Positions 57,175 to 64,000 of a stretch of 64,000 bases of DNA are shown here, piece after piece. The stretch is from the NCBI GenBank assembly GCA_964451415.1, contig CAYVHU010000011.1, forward strand, positions 23,638 through 87,637, in the 5' to 3' direction. The stretch is from CAYVHU01 sp964451415 (GTDB taxonomy: Bacteria; Pseudomonadota; Alphaproteobacteria; Rhodospirillales; Magnetovibrionaceae). Both the position numbers and the translations under genes were made by a program. The notes below the pieces were generated by a model. The model saw only the letters and a list, made by a program, of their open reading frames with translations. It was not told the origin of the DNA and made no database searches. The first letter of the stretch is position 1. Each line of letters starts with the position of its first letter.

Positions 57175-59013
57175 TTGGCGATACCTTCTCATTTTCTGGA
57201 CGAATTGCGCGAACGCACCACATTGTCGGATGTGGTGGGACGGCGCGTGCGCCTGATCAAAAAAGGCCACGAACATTCAGGCCTGTGTCCGTTTCATAAG
57301 GAAAAAACCCCCTCGTTCACGGTCAGCGACGCCAAGGGTTTTTATCATTGTTTCGGGTGCGGGGCACATGGCTCCGCCTTCGATTTCGTGATGGAGACCG
57401 AAGGTGTGAGCTTTCTCGAAGCGGTGGAAAAACTGGCCTCGGAAGTGGCGATGCCCGTGCCGCAGGACAGCCCCGAAGAGCAGCAAAAAGCGCAGCGGCG
57501 CAAATCGCTCTTTGAGGTGCTTGAGGCCGCATGCCGCCATTTCGAAACAACGCTGCGCACATCCGAAGGCGCACCCGCCTTGTCCTATCTGCAAAAACGC
57601 GGCTTGACGGACGCGACCATCGCGGCGTTTCGCTTAGGATATGCCCCGCAACATAGCGGCGCTCTGCAAAAGGCCCTCGCTCAGCAAGGGATCACGCCCC
57701 GGCAAATGCTTGACGTCGGGCTGGTGGTCGAACGCGACGACGCTTCGGTGTATGAGCGTTTCCGGGGCCGGGTGATGTTTCCGATTCGCGACCGGCGCGG
57801 ACGTGTGGTGGCCTTCGGCGGCCGCATTTTGAGTGCGCAAAACGATGTCCCCAAATATCTAAACAGCCCCGAAACCGACCTATTTCACAAAGGCCACCTT
57901 TTATATGCGTTGGACACGGCGCAGGCCGCGGTGCGCACCGGTCAGAACTTGATCGTGACCGAGGGCTACATGGACGTGATCGCCCTCACGCAGGCGGGTT
58001 TTGGCGGCGCGGTCGCCCCCCTTGGCACCGCGCTGACGGAAACCCAGATTCTGGAGTTGTGGAAAATCGCCCCCGAACCGATATTGTGCTTCGACGGCGA
58101 TGCCGCCGGCGAACGCGCCGCCGCGCGCGCCGCGCTACGCGTCTTGCCTTTACTGCGCGCGGGAACCGGTCTGCGCTTCGCCGTCCTGCCCCACGATGAA
58201 GACCCGGACTCTTTGATCCACAGCCAGGGCGCAGATGCGTTTCGCTCCGTTTTGGCCGCGGCCAAAGCGTTGTCCCTGGTGTTGTGGAACATGGAACTGG
58301 CCGAAAGCTCCAGCGATACCCCCGAAGGCCGCGCAGCCTTACAAAAACGCATGAACGACCATGTGCGACGCATCGAAGACGACACCGTACGGCGTCATTT
58401 CCAATCCGCATTCAAGGATCGCGTCTGGCGCCTGAGACACGGACCCGACGGACCCGACAAGCGAAAATTCCAGAAGCGAAGCGGCCTCACCCCCGCCAAA
58501 TGCGACGTGTTCGACGCTGCGGACGGTCGCCGGGCGGCGTGCGCGGCACACGTCAACATGACGCAAATGCGTGAAGAAATTTTGCTCGCGACTTTGATCA
58601 TGCACCCGGACATCTTCGACGAGGTCGGCGAGAAGCTTGGAAACCTAGCTTTTTCAACGGTTGCGCTTGACAACCTTCGTCAGGACGTTCTAAAGACACT
58701 GGCCCAAGACGCGAGTCTTGACACTGAAGCCTTGCAACGCCACTTCAAGGAGAGTGGATACGCCGAAATTCTGCATGCGCTGTTCGCGCCACGGGTTTTT
58801 GGGCATGCCTTTTTCGCCCGCCCCGGAGTTGCCTTCGAGACGGCGTTGGAAGGTTGGTGCGAAACGTATGAACTGTATAATAGGCGAGATTTCGAAGCCG
58901 AACTCCTGGAAGCTCAGCGGCGCTTGGCCGCAGATATGTCAGCGGAAACGTTTGAACGTTTGCGCGCATTGAAAAAGCAGGAACGGACGGCCCAGGACCA
59001 AAACGCCAAGTAA
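57175..59013 (+). CDS. dnaG: DNA primase
   Basis: DnaG lays RNA primers at the fork. It has a CHC2 zinc-binding domain (CPFHKEKTPSF...CFGCG), a Toprim core (VTEGYMDVIALTQAGF, FDGDAAGERAA) and a C-terminal DnaB-binding region. I use a TTG start at 57175 (MAIPSHFLDELRERT) with GGA eight bases before, because relatives begin this way. A GTG at 57157 would add six residues. Confidence 0.96.
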   Translation: MAIPSHFLDELRERTTLSDVVGRRVRLIKKGHEHSGLCPFHKEKTPSFTVSDAKGFYHCFGCGAHGSAFDFVMETEGVSFLEAVEKLASEVAMPVPQDSPEEQQKAQRRKSLFEVLEAACRHFETTLRTSEGAPALSYLQKRGLTDATIAAFRLGYAPQHSGALQKALAQQGITPRQMLDVGLVVERDDASVYERFRGRVMFPIRDRRGRVVAFGGRILSAQNDVPKYLNSPETDLFHKGHLLYALDTAQAAVRTGQNLIVTEGYMDVIALTQAGFGGAVAPLGTALTETQILELWKIAPEPILCFDGDAAGERAAARAALRVLPLLRAGTGLRFAVLPHDEDPDSLIHSQGADAFRSVLAAAKALSLVLWNMELAESSSDTPEGRAALQKRMNDHVRRIEDDTVRRHFQSAFKDRVWRLRHGPDGPDKRKFQKRSGLTPAKCDVFDAADGRRAACAAHVNMTQMREEILLATLIMHPDIFDEVGEKLGNLAFSTVALDNLRQDVLKTLAQDASLDTEALQRHFKESGYAEILHALFAPRVFGHAFFARPGVAFETALEGWCETYELYNRRDFEAELLEAQRRLAADMSAETFERLRALKKQERTAQDQNAK

Positions 59014-59046
59014 GCCCCCCACATAGGCAAATGGAGGTGGGGCTTT
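59012..59046 (+). terminator. Probable terminator after dnaG
   Basis: AAGCCCC and GGGGCTT arms form a bulged stem overlapping the dnaG stop, followed by a short T-run only. It may reduce read-through into rpoD. Confidence 0.5.
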
Positions 59047-59134
59047 GCGCGTTTGTGGACGCGGGTGAGGCAGCATCTGCCGCAAGTGCGTGGATAAAGG
59101 CGGCTTCGCCGCAAGTGGTTGCAATTGACCTTAA

Positions 59135-59154
59135 GCTTTGCGGGCACGCAAAGC
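59135..59154. other. Perfect hairpin in the rpoD leader
   Basis: GCTTTGCG-GGCA-CGCAAAGC forms an 8-bp perfect stem 29 bases before the rpoD ATG. A second small hairpin (GGCGGCTTCGCCGC) lies about 30 bases upstream. There is no T-run; an RNA-level effect on rpoD is possible but untested. Confidence 0.55.
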
Positions 59155-59183
59155 CGGGACATGGGAAAGATCGAACACGTCAT

Positions 59184-61352
59184 ATGGCATCAAAACAAAA
59201 CGCGCAGAAGGACAAATCGTCCGAAACCGAGACTCAAGACGGACCGCTCCTCGACACACTGGGCGCAAACGTCAAGAAAATGATCCAGAAGGGCAAGGAA
59301 CGCGGCTTCGTCACGTATGACGAATTGAACGCAGCCCTGCCACCTGAGCAGGTATCATCGGAACAAATCGAAGACACCATGAGCCAGCTGTCCGAAATGG
59401 GCATCAACGTCATCGACGAAGAAGATAGCGAGGAGGCAAACACGGAGGGTGAAAGCAAAAGCACCGCGCTCGTCGAGAGCAAGCCCCTCGTAGGCAACGT
59501 CTCCGAAAGCGACGTCGGACGCACCGACGATCCCGTGCGGATGTACCTTCGTGAGATGGGCTCTGTCGAACTCTTGTCGCGCGAAGGCGAGATTGCCATC
59601 GCCAAGCGTATCGAAGCCGGGCGCGAGATGATGATCGGCGGCATTTGCGAAGGCCCCCTGACCATCCGCGCCATCGTGGCTTGGCATGACGCCCTGATCG
59701 CGGGTCAGATTCTTCTGCGTGACATCATCGACCTGGACGCCACCTATGGCGGCGGTCCCGGCGCGGCCGAAGCGGCCGGCGGCGAAACCGGCGCGACCGG
59801 TGCGGCCGGTGCGACCGGTGCGGCCGGTGCGACCGGTGCGACCGGTGCGACCGGTGCGGCCGGTGCGACCGGTGCGGCCGGTGCGGCCGGTGGCGAAACT
59901 GGCGCGGCCGGTAGCGAAACCGGGGAAGGTAGAGACGGCGCAACGCGCGGAACGCCTGTGGCGCAGAACGAAGCCACCGCTCAAACGTCTCCGACGCCCA
60001 CGCCGGGTGAAAATGCCGATTCCGAAGGCGGTCAGGACGAAGCCAAAAAAAGCGACAGCGACGATGACGATGACGCGGAGAACAATCTGTCTCTGGCGGC
60101 CATGGAAGCCAAGCTGACCCCGGTTGTGGTGGAAACCTTCGAGGAAATCGCCAAGACCTACAAAAAACTGCACCGTATGCAGGTCAAACGCCTCGCTGCG
60201 ATGCAAGGCGGCGAGGCCTTCAAGCCGTCCCAGGAAAAGCGTTTTGATAAGTTGCGTAGGGAACTGATCGAGTTCATGGAGAACGTGCATTTGAACAATG
60301 CACGCATCGAACAGCTGGTCGATCAACTTTATGGCCTCAACCGGGCGATGATGAACTTGCAAGGTAAACTGCTGCGCATCGCCACAAAATGCCGTATCAA
60401 GCGCGAGGATTTCATTGCACACTATCAGGGCCACGAACTCGATCCGCGCTGGTTGGGTATGGTCGCAAAGCTCCCCGGCAAGGGGTGGGAACGATTTACC
60501 ACCAAGCATGCCGATGACATCACGGCCATCCGCGAAGCCATTGCGGAACTGGTAGAAGAAGCGGGCCTGCCGGTGGGCGAATTCAAGCGCATCGTCAACA
60601 CGGTGCAAAAGGGCGAACGCGAAGCCGCCAAGGCGAAGAAGGAAATGATCGAGGCCAACTTGCGCCTCGTGATTTCCATCGCCAAGAAATACACCAATCG
60701 TGGCTTGCAGTTTCTGGATTTGATTCAAGAAGGCAACATCGGCCTGATGAAGGCAGTGGACAAGTTCGAGTACCGCCGCGGCTACAAGTTCTCGACCTAC
60801 GCCACATGGTGGATCCGTCAGGCGATCACGCGCTCCATCGCCGATCAAGCGCGCACCATCCGTATTCCGGTGCACATGATCGAAACGATCAACAAGCTGG
60901 TGCGCACGTCACGCCAGATGCTCCATGAAATCGGCCGCGAGCCGACGCCGGAGGAACTGTCCGTGCGCCTTTCCATGCCTTTGGAAAAAGTGCGCAAGGT
61001 GCTGAAGATCGCCAAGGAGCCGATTTCGTTGGAAACGCCCATCGGCGACGAAGAAGACAGCCATCTTGGCGACTTTATCGAAGACAAGAACGCCGTGCAG
61101 CCGCTGGATGCCGCCATCAACGGCAACTTGCGCGAAACCACCACGCGCGTGCTGGCGTCCTTGACGCCGCGCGAGGAACGGGTCTTGCGCATGCGTTTCG
61201 GCATCGGCATGAACACCGATCATACACTCGAAGAAGTGGGCCAGCAGTTTTCAGTCACGCGCGAACGTATCCGCCAGATTGAAGCCAAAGCGTTGCGCAA
61301 ACTCAAGCATCCGTCACGCTCGCGCAAACTGCGGAGTTTCCTCGATTATTGA
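59184..61352 (+). CDS. rpoD: Primary sigma factor RpoD with a Gly-Ala-Thr tract in the non-conserved region
   Basis: This 722-residue housekeeping sigma-70 has region 1.1, region 1.2 (DDPVRMYLREMGSVELLSREGE) and a long non-conserved region. The latter includes a collagen-like Gly-Ala-Thr/Ala tract (about residues 200-240) and an acidic stretch. Region 2 (FLDLIQEGNIGLMKAVDKFEYRRGYKFSTYATWWIRQAI in parts), region 3 and region 4 with a VTRERIRQIEAKALRKL helix-turn-helix follow. It is longer than E. coli RpoD (613), mainly through the insert. The start MASKQNAQK at 59184 has only a weak ribosome site. Confidence 0.97.
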   Translation: MASKQNAQKDKSSETETQDGPLLDTLGANVKKMIQKGKERGFVTYDELNAALPPEQVSSEQIEDTMSQLSEMGINVIDEEDSEEANTEGESKSTALVESKPLVGNVSESDVGRTDDPVRMYLREMGSVELLSREGEIAIAKRIEAGREMMIGGICEGPLTIRAIVAWHDALIAGQILLRDIIDLDATYGGGPGAAEAAGGETGATGAAGATGAAGATGATGATGAAGATGAAGAAGGETGAAGSETGEGRDGATRGTPVAQNEATAQTSPTPTPGENADSEGGQDEAKKSDSDDDDDAENNLSLAAMEAKLTPVVVETFEEIAKTYKKLHRMQVKRLAAMQGGEAFKPSQEKRFDKLRRELIEFMENVHLNNARIEQLVDQLYGLNRAMMNLQGKLLRIATKCRIKREDFIAHYQGHELDPRWLGMVAKLPGKGWERFTTKHADDITAIREAIAELVEEAGLPVGEFKRIVNTVQKGEREAAKAKKEMIEANLRLVISIAKKYTNRGLQFLDLIQEGNIGLMKAVDKFEYRRGYKFSTYATWWIRQAITRSIADQARTIRIPVHMIETINKLVRTSRQMLHEIGREPTPEELSVRLSMPLEKVRKVLKIAKEPISLETPIGDEEDSHLGDFIEDKNAVQPLDAAINGNLRETTTRVLASLTPREERVLRMRFGIGMNTDHTLEEVGQQFSVTRERIRQIEAKALRKLKHPSRSRKLRSFLDY
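59787..59895 (+). repeat. 9-bp minisatellite inside rpoD
   Basis: Tandem ggtgcgacc and ggtgcggcc units (about eleven, flanked by diverged copies) encode Gly-Ala-Thr or Gly-Ala-Ala. The repeat lies in the region between sigma 1.2 and 2.1, which tolerates insertions. Confidence 0.95.
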
Positions 61353-61447
61353 ACGTCCGTTAATTTTCCACAGCCATATCCCCTTTCAGGGGAGGTGTGG
61401 TCTTGCTATAAGCGAAGTGCGTCTTTTTTTAAGCGCGCAGCACATGG

Positions 61448-61524
61448 GGGCCTGTAGCTCAATTGGTTAGAGCCGACCGCTCATAACGGTCTGGTTGCAG
61501 GTTCGAGTCCTGCCGGGCCCACCA
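61448..61524 (+). tRNA. tRNA with CAU anticodon, probably tRNA-Ile2
   Basis: This is a 77-nt tRNA: acceptor GGGCCTG/CGGGCCC, D-arm GCTC/GAGC, anticodon loop CTCATAA (CAT), T-arm GCAGG/CCTGC and encoded CCA. CAU is used by elongator Met and by Ile2 (lysidine-modified). The acceptor sequence and the position after rpoD favour Ile2, but the call is not certain. It is not an initiator, as its 1:72 pair is G-C. Confidence 0.9.
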
Positions 61525-61532
61525 CTTCCGTA

Positions 61533-61739
61533 TCAAAGCTGGTCGCTTTCTGAGTGTCCGTCTTTTTTTGCTTCTATGAGACCTTGAACCAAGGTGCTCT
61601 TGGGGCCAGAAATACGAACTTCCTCATCATCAACCACACCGCGATCAACAAAGATCCGCAAGTAATTCTTACGTAATTCACCGTCGGAATCACCGAGTTG
61701 TTTCTGGATTGCGGCAACAAAATCTTCGGTGTTTTCGGA
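61533..61739 (-). pseudogene. C-terminal remnant of a serine recombinase
   Basis: About 69 residues read ELRKNYLRIFVDRGVVDDEEVRISGPKS and onward to a natural stop. This resembles the C-terminal tail of large serine recombinases, which typically end YLR.LV..V.V.D.EIRI.G.K. The catalytic N-terminal domain and the zinc ribbon are missing. It breaks off at about 61740, where transposase-like sequence begins in the other direction. It lies nine bases from the tRNA 3' end. Confidence 0.6.
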
Positions 61740-61740
61740 A

Positions 61741-61797
61741 GACAAGGGCCACAAGCCCTATGAGTTCGGCGTAAAGGTCTCCGTCACCACCACGCTG
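61741..61797 (+). pseudogene. Fragment of an IS5/IS1182-type transposase
   Basis: Nineteen codons in one frame give DKGHKPYEFGVKVSVTTTL, close to the HxPYEFGxKVS block of DDE transposases of the IS5/IS1182 groups. No more of the gene is recognisable on either side. The following 118 bases up to the AAA ATPase gene hold nothing else that I can identify. Confidence 0.55.
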
Positions 61798-61915
61798 ATC
61801 AGTTCAAATCACCGTAGAATGAGCATTCTTCACGACCGACTAATGAATTTCCCGAAGGCTAATTGGTTTTTCATGTGATACGCTCTGGCGAAATTAAGGC
61901 TCGGAGGCAATATTA

Positions 61916-63202
61916 ATGGCAAAAATCGAAGGATTTAAAATAACGAACTATAGGTCGTTAAAAGATGTCAGTCTTGGTCGGTTGTGGAACCAACAACAGG
62001 CTGAACCACTTACACCGTTAACGGCAGTTATAGGCAAGAACGGTGTAGGTAAAAGTTCCCTGTTTGATGCCTTCGGATTTTTGGCGGATTGTTTAAAATC
62101 AGGGGTTGAAGAAGCTTGCGATGCGCCTGGGCGAGGGGGATTTGAAAGAATCCGCACACAGGGCCAGAATGGACCATTGGAGTTTGAAGTATATTATAAA
62201 GAAGATGGAAACGCACGGCCCATTACATATGAACTTGCAATTGAGTTGGATAAATCAGGTCGTCCATATGTGTTGAGGGAGCGCTTAAGGCAGAGACGCA
62301 AAAATCAAAAGCGCGGATGGCCTTTTTCGTTTCTTATGCTAAATGAAGGCAAAGGCGTCGTATGGAAAGGTGAGCACGCCGGAGAACAATTTGACGAAGA
62401 AAATTCTATTATTGACTTTCCTGAACTACTCGAATTTATCGAGGCTCAAGAAGAAGAATCCAGGGAAACTGAATTTGTTGAGTTAGAAGATAAACGTAAA
62501 CTTGGTATTGCTACGCTTGGTTCGTTGAAACAACACCCAAGAATTTCCGCATTTCGCAAATTTATTGAAGGCTGGTACCTGAGCTACTTCACGCCAGATG
62601 CAGCAAGAAGCTTACCGCTTGCTGGTCCTCAGAAGCATCTTAATATCCACGGCGATAACATTGGCAACGTCGTTCAATTTATGGAGCGCGAACACCCGAA
62701 ACGTTTCAAGGAAATTCTTAATCGTATAGCTGCAAAAATTCCAGGGTTAAGCAAGATCGATACGGAAAAAACAAATGATGGCAGACTACTTCTCAGGTTT
62801 AACGACAGTGGTTTTATAGACCCATTTTATGCTCAGCAGATGTCTGATGGAACCCTAAAGGTCTTTGCCTATTTATTGTTGCTTGAAGACCCCTCTCCAC
62901 CACCATTTCTGTGTATCGAAGAACCGGAAAATGGCCTGTATCATAAACTATTAGAATCTTTGGCAGGAGAATTCCGTGAGCATGCTACTGGCCGTAAAGG
63001 AGGGTCACAGGTTTTCATTACGACTCATCAGCCTTATTTCGTAGATTCACTTGAGCCAAATGAAGTCTGGATTATAGATAAGGGCACCGATGGCTTCTCT
63101 ATAATTCGAAGGGCAAGCGATGATAACATTGTAGAAAATATGGTTGCTGAAGGATTGCTCTTAGGCAGTCTTTGGTACAGCGATTACCTGGATGCGAGGT
63201 AA
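61916..63202 (+). CDS. AAA-family (AAA_21/OLD-like) ATPase of a probable defence pair
   Basis: This 428-residue SMC-like ATPase has Walker A VIGKNGVGKSS at about residues 38-48 and ITNYRSLKDVSLG before it. The signature-type QQMSDGTLKVFAYLLLL and Walker B FLCIEEPENGL are close to the C terminus, followed by an ITTHQPYF H-motif. The charged middle (about 125-210) is the insertion of this group. It is four bases upstream of a DUF4276 gene. ATPase plus Toprim-like pairs of this kind (OLD-like, AbiL-like) are known anti-phage systems. The AT-rich composition and mobile-element remnants upstream support acquisition. Confidence 0.85.
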   Translation: MAKIEGFKITNYRSLKDVSLGRLWNQQQAEPLTPLTAVIGKNGVGKSSLFDAFGFLADCLKSGVEEACDAPGRGGFERIRTQGQNGPLEFEVYYKEDGNARPITYELAIELDKSGRPYVLRERLRQRRKNQKRGWPFSFLMLNEGKGVVWKGEHAGEQFDEENSIIDFPELLEFIEAQEEESRETEFVELEDKRKLGIATLGSLKQHPRISAFRKFIEGWYLSYFTPDAARSLPLAGPQKHLNIHGDNIGNVVQFMEREHPKRFKEILNRIAAKIPGLSKIDTEKTNDGRLLLRFNDSGFIDPFYAQQMSDGTLKVFAYLLLLEDPSPPPFLCIEEPENGLYHKLLESLAGEFREHATGRKGGSQVFITTHQPYFVDSLEPNEVWIIDKGTDGFSIIRRASDDNIVENMVAEGLLLGSLWYSDYLDAR

Positions 63203-63206
63203 TTCC

Positions 63207-63860
63207 ATGCATTTTGAGATTCTCGTTGAAGATCAATCCGGAAAGAAGGCACTTGAAATTCTTGTCCCGAAGATCATCGGCGCAGAAGACACTGTTAATA
63301 TTTATTCATACAAAGGAATTGGTAGAATCCCTAAGAATATGGGCAATGGCGTAGACGCTAGCAAACGTAGCCTACTTAATCAGCTTCCTAAATTGTTACG
63401 GGGATATGGAAAAACATTTAGCAATTATCCCGATGATTATAACGCAGCCGTCATTTTAGTTTGTGATCTTGATGCCAAATGCTTGAAGACATTTCAGGAA
63501 GAATTACATGCGATTTTGAATGATTGTGACCCACAGCCTAAAACACGATTTTGTATAGCAATTGAAGAAGGTGAGGCCTGGTTTCTTGGTGATATCGATG
63601 CGATTAAGTCAGCATATCCAAAGGCTAAGGATAGTGTACTTAAAAGATACAAGAATGATTCAATTTGTGGGACATGGGAATGTCTTGCTAACGCGGTGGT
63701 TCCTGGTGGTGCGCAGCCACTGTCAGCTAAAGGTTGGCAGGCAGTCGGAAAGGAAAAATTTGCATGGTCAGAAAAAATTACTCCTCATATGGATGTAGAA
63801 AATAATGTTTCTCCAAGTTTTTGCTACTTTAGGAAAAAGATGCGTGAACTTGCAGTGTAA
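63207..63860 (+). CDS. DUF4276-like (Toprim-type) partner protein
   Basis: This 217-residue protein starts FEILVEDQSGKKALEIL (Glu in the position of the Toprim catalytic Glu). It continues with ILVCDLDAKC (DxD) and CIAIEEGEAWFLGD, the conserved blocks of the DUF4276 family. It is expected to be a metal-dependent nuclease driven by the ATPase upstream. The start at 63207 is set by GAGGT overlapping the previous stop region. Confidence 0.8.
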   Translation: MHFEILVEDQSGKKALEILVPKIIGAEDTVNIYSYKGIGRIPKNMGNGVDASKRSLLNQLPKLLRGYGKTFSNYPDDYNAAVILVCDLDAKCLKTFQEELHAILNDCDPQPKTRFCIAIEEGEAWFLGDIDAIKSAYPKAKDSVLKRYKNDSICGTWECLANAVVPGGAQPLSAKGWQAVGKEKFAWSEKITPHMDVENNVSPSFCYFRKKMRELAV

Positions 63861-64000
63861 GTTTATTGATCCAAATAATGTTGCTGATGGTGTGCGTTAA
63901 GGTTTGGGGAAATACCATGCAACCCATTGATTTCGCTTGCAACTTTGGTAATACCCCCGTTTTTAGGGGGCCATATAAGTAGAATCCATTAAGCGGCCAT
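63861..64000. other. AT-rich tail without a supported gene
   Basis: There is one CCCCC/GGGGG hairpin (63954-63970) with no T-tract. A 21-codon reading starts at ATG 63917 (MQPIDFACNFGNTPVF and on, stop before the window edge), preceded by GGGGAAA. It is too short to call a gene but could be the start of an insertion or a small peptide. Confidence 0.3.

Noticed and set aside
59787..59895. CRISPR-like array because of regular short repeats.
   Set aside because: Units are 9 bp, contiguous without spacers, in frame and inside rpoD.

Overview
The window reads as a piece of an alphaproteobacterial chromosome, most likely a chemolithotrophic, sulfur-oxidising member of the Rhodospirillales/Magnetovibrionaceae neighbourhood. 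This is inferred from gene order (carA-carB-greA; GatB/YqeY-dnaG-rpoD-tRNA; msbA-DUF374-waaA-lpxK-acyltransferase), from the Gram-negative lipid A genes, and from a sat / qmoAB-hdrCB sulfur module. No rRNA or marker gene is present to fix the genus.

Layout. 9-5733: AT-richer accessory block with a 5-methylcytosine DNA methyltransferase, a 989-residue protein carrying two GHKL ATPase modules (a MORC/Hsp90-type one at the N terminus and a histidine-kinase-like one with an H-box at the C terminus), and a receiver-like protein. I read this as a phosphorelay-linked, R-M-like defence operon that is cut off by the left edge. 5836-11484: methionine synthase metH, metF and an ArsR-methyltransferase fusion regulator form one operon. 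11817-15771: mlaA, ettA and metZ. 15846-22961: pmbA, then a lipid A/Kdo operon. 22958-31325: M23 peptidase, xseA, purD, the SRP RNA gene, dnaX, two Ig-like mini-proteins, an exonuclease, ybaB and recR. 31408-38750: a PAS-GGDEF-EAL protein, a small protein ending in a FliM-like peptide, cimA, trmJ, dsbB, a DedA-type protein, tRNA-Leu(CAA) and an unknown membrane protein. 38994-47733: an NHL-repeat lipoprotein, a multihaem cytochrome, and hdrB-hdrC-qmoB-qmoA divergent from sat, that is, the electron-transfer and ATP-sulfurylase part of the APS pathway. 47813-51115: an ankyrin protein and a zinc/cadmium/lead efflux ATPase with its MerR regulator. 51158-61352: greA, carB, carA, GatB/YqeY, dnaG and rpoD. 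61448-64000: tRNA(CAU), mobile-element debris, and a two-gene AAA ATPase + DUF4276/Toprim-like pair, again AT-rich and probably a defence module inserted beside the tRNA.

The points most worth following are: the methyltransferase / fused MORC-histidine kinase / receiver operon; the AAA-DUF4276 pair beside recombinase and transposase remnants at a tRNA; nearly identical 9-bp minisatellites encoding Gly-Ala-Thr tracts inside both carA and rpoD; and a sulfur module with HdrCB in place of a membrane QmoC, lying next to a pentahaem-like cytochrome.
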